Assembly: GCF_002095395.1 (NCBI RefSeq)
Contig: NZ_MJEI01000107.1
Coordinates: 124,001-188,000 of the forward strand
Direction of reading: 5' to 3'
DNA length: 64,000 nucleotides
DNA from: Williamsia sp. 1135
GTDB taxonomy: Bacteria; Actinomycetota; Actinomycetes; Mycobacteriales; Mycobacteriaceae
In this document: in pieces, positions 55,815 through 63,410 of the stretch
How the letters are laid out: every line of letters starts with the position of its first letter
Position numbering within the stretch: the first letter of the stretch is position 1
Made by a program: the position numbers and the translations under genes
Notes under the pieces: model-generated
Seen by the model: the letters and a program-made list of their open reading frames with translations, nothing else
The model's database searches: none
Told to the model about the DNA's origin: nothing

Positions 55815-55836
55815 ATTCTGATCGCGTCATTAGGCT
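55815..55836. promoter_or_regulatory. Divergent leaderless promoters of RibD-like gene and zapE
   Basis: TAGGCT (55831-55836) is six bases before the zapE ATG. On the other strand, CAGAAT (55820-55815) is six bases before the GTG of the RibD-like gene. Start codons are 34 bases apart. Confidence 0.55.
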
Positions 55837-55842
55837 CGGCGC

Positions 55843-56856
55843 ATGCCAGCACGTCTGAGTGACCGCACGCCGCAGGTCGCACCCGAGGCCCTGATCGGTG
55901 AGATGGTCCCGCCATCGATGTTCGACGAGGTCAGTTTCGACTCGTACATCCCCGACCCGAACGAGCCGAGCCAAGCGCAGGCGGTCACGGCTGCACGCAA
56001 CTTCGTCGAGCGTGCAAAGAAGATCAAAGGCGGCAAGAAGGGCCTGTTCAGCAGGAAATCTGCATCGACCGCAGGGCTCGGTCTGTACCTCGACGGTGGT
56101 TTCGGCGTCGGCAAGACCCACCTGCTCGCGTCGATCTATCACGCGATGCCGGGACCCAAGGCGTTCGCCACGTTTGTCGAAGTGACCCACGTGGTGGGGG
56201 CATTGGGATTCGCCAACGCACTCGAGAGGCTGTCGGACCATTCGGTGTTGTGTATCGACGAGTTCGAACTCGACGATCCAGGCGACACGATGCTGGTGTC
56301 TCGGTTGCTCACCGAACTCTCCGCGAAGGGCGTCTCGATCGTGGCGACGTCGAACACCCTGCCCGGCCAGCTCGGGGAGGGACGCTTTGCGGCGCAGGAC
56401 TTCCTGCGTGAGATCAAGAAACTGTCGGCGGTCTTCGAGGCCATCCGTGTCGACGGTCCCGACTACCGGCACCGTGATCTGCCGCCGGCACCTGATCCGC
56501 ACACCGACGCCGAACTCGAGGCCTTGGCGGAGAGCACCCCGGGTGCGACGCTCGACAACTTCGACGATCTCTGCGCGCACCTGGCCAAGCTCCACCCGTC
56601 CAAGTACAAGGCACTCGTGGAAGGCGTCACGCTGGCCTGTGTGGAGGGCGTACACCCGGCAGCGGACCAGACTGTTGCCCTGCGCATCGTCGTGCTTGCC
56701 GACCGGCTGTACGACGCGGGTACACCCCTGATGGTGTCCGGCTCCAAACTCGATGAGATCTTCACCGAAGAAATGCTCTCCGGCGGATATCGGAAGAAGT
56801 ACCTGCGCGCGACCTCTCGACTGCTGGCGCTGTCGAGGTTCGCCGAGAAGAGCTAG
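55843..56856 (+). CDS. zapE: AFG1/ZapE-type ATPase
   Basis: A 337-residue P-loop ATPase. The Walker A motif is DGGFGVGKTHLL near residue 84. Walker B is LCIDEFELDDPGD near 141, then IVATSNTLPGQLGEGRF and FLREIKKL. It matches Rv2670c and Escherichia coli ZapE, which acts on the Z-ring in cell division; the mitochondrial relative AFG1 acts in protein turnover. ATG with a leaderless-type promoter. Confidence 0.92.
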   Translation: MPARLSDRTPQVAPEALIGEMVPPSMFDEVSFDSYIPDPNEPSQAQAVTAARNFVERAKKIKGGKKGLFSRKSASTAGLGLYLDGGFGVGKTHLLASIYHAMPGPKAFATFVEVTHVVGALGFANALERLSDHSVLCIDEFELDDPGDTMLVSRLLTELSAKGVSIVATSNTLPGQLGEGRFAAQDFLREIKKLSAVFEAIRVDGPDYRHRDLPPAPDPHTDAELEALAESTPGATLDNFDDLCAHLAKLHPSKYKALVEGVTLACVEGVHPAADQTVALRIVVLADRLYDAGTPLMVSGSKLDEIFTEEMLSGGYRKKYLRATSRLLALSRFAEKS

Positions 56857-56881
56857 GCCGGGCGGTCCCGCGGGTCGAGGG

Positions 56882-57418
56882 TCAGTCGGCAGGCGGACGG
56901 GCGAGCACGAAGTCGCTGCACCGCTTGCCGTTGACCACAAACGACTTCCGGCCCACGACGGTGAAACCCATCTTCTGATAGAAGCGCTGGGCACGAACGT
57001 TCTGGTCGTTCACCCCGAGCCAGACCAGCGCGCTACCGCTGGTACGTCCGTGTGAGAGTGCGGCGTCCATGAGACCGGCCGAGACGGCACGACCGTGAAA
57101 GCCCGGCAGCACATACATCTTCGAGATCATTGTCAGCGGTCGAGCGGTGATCGCCTCGCGCACGTCAGGATCGGTGGGCTCGCCGTCGACGAGGAGCGCA
57201 TAACCCACGATCGAATCGGAGGTGGGATCGACGGCCTTGAGAACATGGCTGTCCTGGTCGGCCAGGTGAGAGCGGAAGTGGAGCGCCGAGAGATTGTCGG
57301 CGACGAAGAGCGCAGCGTCCGCGGCAGTGAGTTCAGGCGGGCACGCGAGGGGAAACGTGAGTGCCGCAACGGCGGCCAGTTCGTCGGCGTCCGCCGGATC
57401 GGTCGTGAAGGTGACCAC
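56882..57418 (-). CDS. GNAT family N-acetyltransferase
   Basis: A 178-residue GNAT protein (Rv2669-like). The motif A region is MYVLPGFHGRAVSAGLMDAA, followed by VWLGVNDQNVRAQRFYQKMG. It transfers an acetyl group to an unknown amine substrate. The start is unclear: GTG 57418 is used because upstream sequence is not GNAT-like, but GTG 57467 is possible. It may share a transcript with the small gene upstream. Confidence 0.83.
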   Translation of the reverse strand: MVTFTTDPADADELAAVAALTFPLACPPELTAADAALFVADNLSALHFRSHLADQDSHVLKAVDPTSDSIVGYALLVDGEPTDPDVREAITARPLTMISKMYVLPGFHGRAVSAGLMDAALSHGRTSGSALVWLGVNDQNVRAQRFYQKMGFTVVGRKSFVVNGKRCSDFVLARPPAD

Positions 57419-57482
57419 GGCGGTGGCTGCGGGGCCTGAGGCCGTGATCTCGCTCGGGTCGCCCACGCTGGAGCGGTCCGGG

Positions 57483-57686
57483 TCAGACAGAAGCCAGCAC
57501 CTGATCGGCGCCCGTGATGCGACGGGCAGTGTGATGGAGGGCGTCTTCACGCTCGACGAGGTCGGCGTGCCTGCGGGTGATCGGCAGCAGTTCGAGCAGG
57601 ACCTGACTTCCGCTGATCGCATAATCGTGGGTGCTCACCCAACCGAGGGTGAAGCGGAGCGCGTCGCGGTCGTGGCTGTCGTTCAT
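57483..57686 (-). CDS. Small hypothetical protein
   Basis: A possible 67-residue protein starting ATG 57686 with AGGA about 7 bases upstream: NDSHDRDALRFTLGWVSTHD, then SGSQVLLELLPITRRHADL. It looks hydrophilic and helical, lies between tRNA genes and the acetyltransferase, and has no recognisable family. It may be real or a chance frame. Confidence 0.45.
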   Translation of the reverse strand: MNDSHDRDALRFTLGWVSTHDYAISGSQVLLELLPITRRHADLVEREDALHHTARRITGADQVLASV

Positions 57687-57782
57687 GTGCATTCCTGAGG
57701 TGGGTACCGGGATCGGGTGACAATTGGTGCTCGGGACATGAGAAAGACCCGGGTTCGCCGGGTCATTTCTGTCGTGAGCTGG

Positions 57783-57854
57783 TGCGCGATACAGGGATTG
57801 AACCTGTGACCTCTTCCGTGTCAGGGAAGCGCTCTCCCGCTGAGCTAATCGCGC
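57783..57854 (-). tRNA. tRNA-Val (anticodon GAC)
   Basis: The cloverleaf on the minus strand has acceptor GCGCGAT/ATCGCGC, D arm GCTC...GAGC, anticodon stem CTTCC/GGAAG with the loop CTGACAC (anticodon GAC), and T arm ACAGGTTCAATCCCTGT. CCA is encoded. Confidence 0.95.
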
Positions 57855-57890
57855 GAGACTGTGTTTAGTTGTCGAAGCTGAACTCGTGGA

Positions 57891-57960
57891 GGCGGCGACG
57901 GGAATCGAACCCGTGTGCACGGCTTTGCAGGCCGTTGCCTCACCACTCGGCCACACCGCC
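57891..57960 (-). tRNA. tRNA-Cys (anticodon GCA)
   Basis: Acceptor GGCGGTG pairs with CGCCGCC (one G-U pair); the anticodon loop CTGCAAA gives anticodon GCA. The T arm is CGGGTTCGATTCCCG. CCA is encoded. It follows tRNA-Gly on the same strand. Confidence 0.95.
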
Positions 57961-57981
57961 ACAGTGAAAAATCTTTCTCCG

Positions 57982-58054
57982 AGCGGATGACGGGATTCGA
58001 ACCCGCGACCCTCACCTTGGCAAGGTGATGCGCTACCAGCTGCGCCACATCCGC
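57982..58054 (-). tRNA. tRNA-Gly (anticodon GCC)
   Basis: Acceptor GCGGATG pairs with CATCCGC; the anticodon loop TTGCCAA gives GCC. The T arm is CGGGTTCGAATCCCG. CCA is not encoded. First of three tandem tRNA genes on the minus strand. Confidence 0.95.
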
Positions 58055-58277
58055 ACGCTGCCAGATTGTTGCTCTCTGGCTGCGGTGGTGAACATTATCG
58101 GACGTACCGGCAAAGCAACAAATCCGCTGGTCACGGACCTGAGCGCAGGCACGTTCGGCGCCGCGGACGCGACGCCGACGGGTTCGGCGGCCCACCTGTC
58201 GGGGATTTGGATCCGGGCGGGGTGAGCGTGTTAATGTCTTTCGGTCGCAGACCCCCGCTCCTACGGGTCTGCTGCAC

Positions 58278-58349
58278 GGTCCCGTGGCTCAGTGGAAGAG
58301 CGTCCCGTTCACACCGGGAAGGTCGCTGGTTCGATCCCAGCCGGGACCA
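58278..58349 (+). tRNA. tRNA-Val (anticodon CAC)
   Basis: Acceptor GGTCCCG pairs with CGGGACC; the anticodon loop TTCACAC gives CAC. The T arm is CTGGTTCGATCCCAG. CCA is not encoded. It is transcribed away from the other three tRNAs. Confidence 0.95.
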
Positions 58350-58456
58350 CTACGCCCCGCAGGCGTGGAATCCGTACTTGATGATCGAACGGCCCATCGA
58401 CTTCGGCCGCCCCCGCTACCTGCGGTGGCACTTCTGCCCTCGTGGGCTTCAGGTGT

Positions 58457-58771
58457 TCACCGTGGTGATTGTCGATTCCCGTGTCGTAGGTACCCGTACA
58501 GGGCCGCTCGGTATCCGCGGGTGTAGCTCGGTTCGTCCGCTGTCAGATCAGGTTCGGCTGCCATCGTCAGTGTCGCAAAATGGTGCGCCCAGGATGTCGG
58601 CATCGAATCCAGTCGGGTGAGCGCGTCGTCGAAACCGTGCTCGAACAGGTCGTGGTCGAGCGCGACGTCCAATTCCGGATCGATGAGCGGAAACGAGGTC
58701 GGTAGGCGGGTCGCGACACCGTATTGCGTGACGATGTCGAGTTCGGGGAGGTCGGGTTCGATGGTTGTCAT
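58457..58771 (-). CDS. Small protein co-translated with a recombinase-like gene
   Basis: A 104-residue acidic protein. It contains LDVALDHDLFEHGFDDALTR and YTRGYRAALYGYLRH, is predicted helical and has no recognised family. Its start overlaps the recombinase stop by ATGA, so it is translated with it. Its function is unknown; the close link suggests it acts with the recombinase-like protein. Confidence 0.65.
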   Translation of the reverse strand: MTTIEPDLPELDIVTQYGVATRLPTSFPLIDPELDVALDHDLFEHGFDDALTRLDSMPTSWAHHFATLTMAAEPDLTADEPSYTRGYRAALYGYLRHGNRQSPR

Positions 58772-59373
58772 CGCACCGACCTCCGTTCTGCCAGGGATCG
58801 ATAGAGCGTCGCTCGGCTGACCCCCAGTCGGGTGGCGATCGTGGGGACCGAGTCGCCGCGGGCGCGCATGCGTTCGGCCAACGCCACTTGATAGTCGTCC
58901 AGTGCGCGCGGTCGACCGACCGCGGTGCTGTCCGGACGGGGATGCGTGGCCCTCGACTGCCTCACCGACCGGTTCTCGTCGTCCAACTCGGCAAGCGAGG
59001 CGAGCACGCCGACGATCATCCCGCCTGCCACCTCGGTCGAGTCGACACCTTCGTCGAGTGAGCGAATACCGATGTGGCGTCGGGCAAGTTCCCTCGCGGT
59101 GACGAACACTTCGTCGATGGTGCGCCCGAGCCGGTCGATACCGACCACAACGGTCGTGTCGCCTGCTCGCGCGTAGTCGAGCAGGGCGGACAGGCCCGGG
59201 CGTGCGGTGGTGAGGTCGGCGATGTTGTCGCTGTAGATCCGATTCGGCTCGACACCCCCATCGGTCAACTCGTCGATCTGGGACTCGAGGCTGCGGCGCC
59301 CGGCACCTGCGCGGGCGTATCCCAGCAACATGCCGGGGCTCGCGGTGGTCGTACCTGTTTGCATGCCCATCAC
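58768..59373 (-). CDS. Serine-recombinase-like (resolvase family) protein lacking the catalytic Ser
   Basis: A 201-residue resolvase-family protein. The catalytic domain has the conserved LLGYARAGAGRRSLESQ start, where the usual Tyr-Ala-Arg-Val-Ser-Thr motif is changed to Tyr-Ala-Arg-Ala-Gly-Ala, so the catalytic Ser is Gly. The later DRLGRTIDEV keeps the Asp-Arg and Arg. A C-terminal helix-turn-helix follows (DSVPTIATRLGVSRATLYRSL). Without the Ser it should not cleave DNA and may act as a DNA-binding regulator. The start is uncertain (GTG 59373, ATG 59364 or ATG 59331). Confidence 0.83.
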   Translation of the reverse strand: MMGMQTGTTTASPGMLLGYARAGAGRRSLESQIDELTDGGVEPNRIYSDNIADLTTARPGLSALLDYARAGDTTVVVGIDRLGRTIDEVFVTARELARRHIGIRSLDEGVDSTEVAGGMIVGVLASLAELDDENRSVRQSRATHPRPDSTAVGRPRALDDYQVALAERMRARGDSVPTIATRLGVSRATLYRSLAERRSVR

Positions 59374-59377
59374 ATTA

Positions 59378-59434
59378 TCGCAAAACTATTGAGATCTTGA
59401 TTCAAATGTCGGCGTGTGCGGGCAAGTTTTGCGA
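59378..59434. repeat. Inverted repeat pair at the promoter of the recombinase-like gene
   Basis: TCGCAAAACT (59378-59387) and its exact complement AGTTTTGCGA (59425-59434) are separated by 37 bases. The first overlaps a GATAAT-like -10 in front of the recombinase-like gene. The core TCGCAAAA also occurs at 58573-58580 in the downstream partner gene. Could be an operator pair or a relic crossover site. Confidence 0.55.
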
Positions 59435-59558
59435 CAACTGCAGCAACATCGCTCCGATATGCGCAAGTAGTCGGGTTAACAGTGGCAGTGTGATTGCTCG
59501 CTATATCGAGACGGTAATTACGGGAGTGTCGCAATATTCGAGGCGTGTCGCACCCGGA

Positions 59559-60185
59559 TCATCCATGGCGAAGCGCCCATTCGACAAGAGGTGCGCCCGA
59601 CCTCCAGTCCGCGCGTACGCGATCGACAAGTGCCGGACTGTGGATGAAATCTTCGAATCCGTAGTCCCGTGAAGCGGTGAGGGTTTTGTGGCGTAGTAGC
59701 GAAATTCGTGGATGGTCTTTGTCCCACCCGCGGGGTGCGGTCTTGAGGACACTGCCACCGATCTCCCACCCGTCCACATGTAGGGCGTCGATGAGTTCTT
59801 CGAGTGCGGGTCCGTGGAGATCGTGGTCGACCGCCGCACGCAGGTTCGCCAGTCGCTCCGGTGCGGCCTCGTAATAGCCGACGGCGACCTTTACTCCAGG
59901 TGCGCCGATTTGCACGTAGTAACCGGTGGCCGGTCCGACGGCGACGAACGCTCCCTGATGTGTCTTGTATGGGGTCTTGTCCTTCGCGAACCGGACGTCG
60001 CGGTAGGGGCGGAACACCTTGGGCTGACCGAACTCGTCGCCCAGCGCCTCGACGAGCTGGTTCATCGGGTCTGCCACGGCACGTCGGTACGTCTCCTTGT
60101 GCGCTTCCCAGAAGGCTTTGGAGTTGTCCTGCTCCAAGTCGTCATAGAAGTCCAGCGCGGCCTCGGGGAATCCCTGAAAACTCAT
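59559..60185 (-). CDS. DUF2461 family protein
   Basis: A 208-residue protein of the DUF2461 family (TIGR02453-like): FYDDLEQDNSKAFWEAHKETY, then FRPYRDVRFAKDKTPYKTHQGA and GYYVQIGAPGVKVAVGYY. The family is widespread and its role is unknown. ATG 60185; it stands alone between the recombinase locus and the divergent acyl-CoA dehydrogenases. Confidence 0.9.
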   Translation of the reverse strand: MSFQGFPEAALDFYDDLEQDNSKAFWEAHKETYRRAVADPMNQLVEALGDEFGQPKVFRPYRDVRFAKDKTPYKTHQGAFVAVGPATGYYVQIGAPGVKVAVGYYEAAPERLANLRAAVDHDLHGPALEELIDALHVDGWEIGGSVLKTAPRGWDKDHPRISLLRHKTLTASRDYGFEDFIHSPALVDRVRADWRSGAPLVEWALRHG

Positions 60186-60267
60186 CGCCAGATCGTACGT
60201 TCGAGGCGGATCGGGGTGGTTCCGCTTGCCTCGGCAGGCCCGAAGAGGCTACTAGTGGAATCCGGAT

Positions 60268-60282
60268 GAGAATAATATTCTC
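60268..60282. promoter_or_regulatory. AT-rich palindrome upstream of acyl-CoA dehydrogenase operon
   Basis: GAGAATAATATTCTC has 7-bp perfect arms around one central base, about 55 bases before the first dehydrogenase start. Such sites are typical operators for TetR-type repressors; it also could hold the -10. It does not match the KstR consensus as I recall it. Confidence 0.5.
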
Positions 60283-60335
60283 TCTGCGAGAGATGTATGT
60301 ATCCGCAGGTCGACCGAGGTTAGGACATTCACGCC

Positions 60336-61475
60336 ATGTTGCTGGAGCTGACGGACGATCAGGAGTTCTTCAGGGACAACACCGCAAAATTTCTTCGCGA
60401 GCAGGTACCGCCCGCCGAACTTCGCCGCCTTCGTGGCGAATCGAGGGGATTCGCCGCCGACTATTGGCGGAGAGGTGCGGAACTGGGCTGGACGAGCCTG
60501 CTGGCGCCCGAGGACCAGGGTGGCGGGATCATCGGCGACTCAGGTCTCGAGGATCTGTCGTTGATCGCCCACGAGTTCGGCCGGCATGCTGCGCCCGGTC
60601 CGCTGATACCGACAAACGTGGTGATCGCCCTGCTGAGCAAGTACCCGGTGGACGTGCGCGCCGAGTTGGTGCAGTCGCTCATTGCCGGGACATCGACGGC
60701 GGCATGGTGTGTGAGCGAACCGAATCCGAGGTCGACCGCTGCTGCACCTGCCGTTGAGATCGAGATTGACGGGGCTGAGGTCAAGGTCCGGGGTACGAAA
60801 CGTCCGGTCGAGGCGGCAGGGACGGCGGACGTCCTGTTGGTCGCCGGGCGGACGGGGGACGGCTTGTCTCAGGTTCTCGTTCCACGCGATGCCGATGGGG
60901 TGCGGGTGAACTCGCTGACATCGATTGATCTCACCCGTCGCTACGGCGTCGTGGAGTTCGACGAGGTGCGTCTGCCCGCCACCGCGCTGGTCGGGCATCC
61001 GGGGCAGGCTCGCGACGACGTTTCCCACGCCCAGGACATCGCGATCGTGATCAGCTGCGCCGAGTCGGTGGGCGCTCTGCAAGCGGCGTTCGAGATGACC
61101 CTGGATTGGGCATTCGACCGGTATTCGTTCGGACGTCCGCTCGCCTCCTATCAGGAACTGAAGCACCGTGTGGCAGACATGAAAGCGTGGCTCGAGGCGA
61201 GTCACGCGATCACCGACAAGGCCACCGCATCAGTCGCCCGCGACTCGGCCGACGCCGCGGAACTGGTCAGCGCGGCCAAGGCCTACGTCGGTGGCTACGG
61301 CGGGGACCTGATGCAGGACTGCGTGCAGATCCATGGCGGCATCGGGGTCACCTTCGAGCACGATCTGCACCTGTTCGCGCGCCGCGTCGCGGCGAACAGA
61401 TCGAACTACGGGACACCCGCAGAGCATCGGCAGAAACTCGCCGACAGCGTCGAGCGCGAGGAGACCAGCGCATGA
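60336..61475 (+). CDS. Acyl-CoA dehydrogenase subunit (FadE-like)
   Basis: A 379-residue acyl-CoA dehydrogenase. The N-terminal helices start LELTDDQEFFRDNTAKFL; the middle beta domain has WCVSEPNP. The C-terminal helical domain has FDRYSFGRPLASYQELKHRVADM and QIHGGIGVTFEHDLHLFARRV. It overlaps the next dehydrogenase gene by ATGA. Such pairs in actinobacteria form heterotetramers that oxidise CoA esters of steroids or other complex acyl groups. The substrate is unknown. Confidence 0.88.
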   Translation: MLLELTDDQEFFRDNTAKFLREQVPPAELRRLRGESRGFAADYWRRGAELGWTSLLAPEDQGGGIIGDSGLEDLSLIAHEFGRHAAPGPLIPTNVVIALLSKYPVDVRAELVQSLIAGTSTAAWCVSEPNPRSTAAAPAVEIEIDGAEVKVRGTKRPVEAAGTADVLLVAGRTGDGLSQVLVPRDADGVRVNSLTSIDLTRRYGVVEFDEVRLPATALVGHPGQARDDVSHAQDIAIVISCAESVGALQAAFEMTLDWAFDRYSFGRPLASYQELKHRVADMKAWLEASHAITDKATASVARDSADAAELVSAAKAYVGGYGGDLMQDCVQIHGGIGVTFEHDLHLFARRVAANRSNYGTPAEHRQKLADSVEREETSA

Positions 61476-62767
61476 GCACACAACAGGTAGCTGTACACAC
61501 CGCAGAATCGGACCCTGCGGAATCGGTCGAGAGCTTCCGGGCGCGGGCACGCACATGGATCAGGGCCAACCTCGAGCGCGCCGATCCCGCTGCTCATGTC
61601 GGCGTCCTCAGGAACGAGGGTGCCGACGAGGGCGAACTCGCCCACGTCGAGCACGAGCGCACGCTGCAACGGAAGCTGTTCGACGCCGGGTTCGCCGGCG
61701 TCTGCATCCCGCCCGAGTACGGCGGGAAAGGGTTGACCAGGGCCCATCAGCAGGCGCTGAACGAGGAGATGACGGGTTACGAATACCCGGCCCGGTTGCA
61801 GTCGCCGACCTTCGCCCCGTGCGTCGGTGTCCTGATGGATTTCGGGACCGAAGAGCAGAAGATGGGACACATCCCGGCCATCCTGCGAGGAGAGGAGATC
61901 TGGATGCAGTTCCTCTCCGAACCCAGCGGTGGCTCCGACGTGGCCGGGGCGCTGACGACCGCCGTCCGCGACGGCGACGAGTGGATTCTCAACGGGTCGA
62001 AGATCTGGACGACGGGCGCGTGGTGGTCGGACTGGGCACTGTGCCTGGCCCGGACGAATTGGGATGTGCCCAAGCATCGCGGATTGACGGTGTTCATGCT
62101 TCCGCTGAAGGCGGCGGGGATCGAAGTCCACCGCATCGAGATGCTCAGCGGGTCCAGGGAGTTCTGTCAGGAGTACCTCACCGATGTCAGGGTTCCGGAC
62201 TCCGATCGTGTCGGCGAGGTCGACGACGGTTGGAAAGTCGGCACCAGGTGGATGTTCCACGAGCGGATGGCGTCCAACTCGCCGTACACAACCCTTCCGG
62301 GGGGCGGCTCACGTGGTGGATCCCGTGTCTCCGAGCTGTTCGAGGTCGCCCGTGATGCGGGCCGCCTCGACGACCCGATCAGTCGTGATCTCCTCGGCGA
62401 GGCGCGGATGCTCGACGTCGTCAAGGCGGCGCTCGGTGAGCGAATTGATCACGGCATCGCCTCGAGGGCGATCTCCGATCAGTCGGCGAGCATCACCCGA
62501 TTGGTGTCGGGCCTGGCCGCCACTCGCACCACGTCCATCAGCTACGAGTTCACCCAGGCCTCGGGCGCCGCCTGGGATTCCGCAGATGGCGCAGTCGTCG
62601 AGCGTGGCACCGACTACCTGATGCAGCAGGTGTCGTGTATCGCGGGCGGCACGACCGAGATGGCGCGTAACGCGATCAGCGAGCGCGTTCTGGGCATGCC
62701 ACGCGAGCACACGCACGACGTGGGGCTCGCGTTCCGGGACGTCCCGAAGAACAGGTCGGCGACCTAG
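61472..62767 (+). CDS. Acyl-CoA dehydrogenase partner subunit (FadE-like)
   Basis: A 431-residue acyl-CoA dehydrogenase. GFAGVCIPPEYGGKGL is the N-terminal domain signature. WMQFLSEPSGGSDVAG lies in the FAD region, with WILNGSKIWTTGA after it, and the C-terminus carries GGTTEMARNAISERVLGMPRE. The Glu of the usual C-terminal Glu-Gly-Thr motif is Gly. It starts at ATG 61472, overlapping the first dehydrogenase gene by four bases, consistent with a heteromeric enzyme. Confidence 0.9.
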   Translation: MSTQQVAVHTAESDPAESVESFRARARTWIRANLERADPAAHVGVLRNEGADEGELAHVEHERTLQRKLFDAGFAGVCIPPEYGGKGLTRAHQQALNEEMTGYEYPARLQSPTFAPCVGVLMDFGTEEQKMGHIPAILRGEEIWMQFLSEPSGGSDVAGALTTAVRDGDEWILNGSKIWTTGAWWSDWALCLARTNWDVPKHRGLTVFMLPLKAAGIEVHRIEMLSGSREFCQEYLTDVRVPDSDRVGEVDDGWKVGTRWMFHERMASNSPYTTLPGGGSRGGSRVSELFEVARDAGRLDDPISRDLLGEARMLDVVKAALGERIDHGIASRAISDQSASITRLVSGLAATRTTSISYEFTQASGAAWDSADGAVVERGTDYLMQQVSCIAGGTTEMARNAISERVLGMPREHTHDVGLAFRDVPKNRSAT

Positions 62768-62838
62768 CCTGGTTGCGTATTCCGTACTCTGTCAGTGAGA
62801 GTTCGTGATCGCTCAACTTCGGACGAAGGATCGTTGCA

Positions 62839-63285
62839 GTGCCTGAAGAAGCCGGTGTCGACGTCGAGCGCGAACGCCCGGCCTCGGGCATCCTCGCTGC
62901 AATCTCCAACAAGCGCAACGAAATTCGCGACAAGAAAAAGCTCAATCTGATCTATCGCTGCGTGGTGGGGGTAGTCGGGGCGGCAGTGCTGATCGGCGGA
63001 ATCGTGCTGATCCCGTACCCGGGCCCCGGCTGGCTGATCGTCTTCGCCGGCTTGGGCATTCTCGCGTCGGAGTTCGAGTGGGCGCACCGGCTCCTGAAGT
63101 TCGCCCGCGGAAAATACGACCTCTGGATGGACTGGATCAAAGAGCAGCACTGGAGTGTGCAGGCGCTACTCGGCCTTCTCACCTGCGCCGTCGTCCTCGC
63201 GACGCTGTGGCTGCTGGGCGCCCTGGGCCTGGTTGGCGGGTGGGTCGGGATCGACTGGTCTTGGCTACAGAGCCCGATTTTGTAG
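62839..63285 (+). CDS. TIGR02611 family membrane protein (PGPGW motif)
   Basis: A 148-residue membrane protein. Two hydrophobic helices surround the conserved IPYPGPGWLIVFAGLGILA, which is the hallmark of the PGPGW/TIGR02611 family; a third helix lies at the C-terminus (LLTCAVVLATLWLLGALGLVG). The N-terminus is polar. GTG start with GAAGGA upstream. Function unknown. It lies just upstream of thrS. Confidence 0.88.
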   Translation: MPEEAGVDVERERPASGILAAISNKRNEIRDKKKLNLIYRCVVGVVGAAVLIGGIVLIPYPGPGWLIVFAGLGILASEFEWAHRLLKFARGKYDLWMDWIKEQHWSVQALLGLLTCAVVLATLWLLGALGLVGGWVGIDWSWLQSPIL

Positions 63286-63410
63286 AAAGCGGACATGCCG
63301 CGGCACCACCGGACGTGGGACGCGCATCCGAGCGGCACTAACATCATTGACTGATGAGCCAGCTCGGCCGATCCGGTCGTAGCGGTCTGATGTCGACAGG
63401 AGCTTTCCAG

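Noticed and set aside
57783-58349. Integrated element at the tRNA cluster
   Set aside because: No integrase with an intact active site and no duplicated tRNA end were seen; only the serine-less recombinase is nearby.
59397-59672. A Cys-containing 91-codon plus-strand frame
   Set aside because: It overlaps the DUF2461 gene on the other strand, lacks a ribosome site and has no family resemblance.
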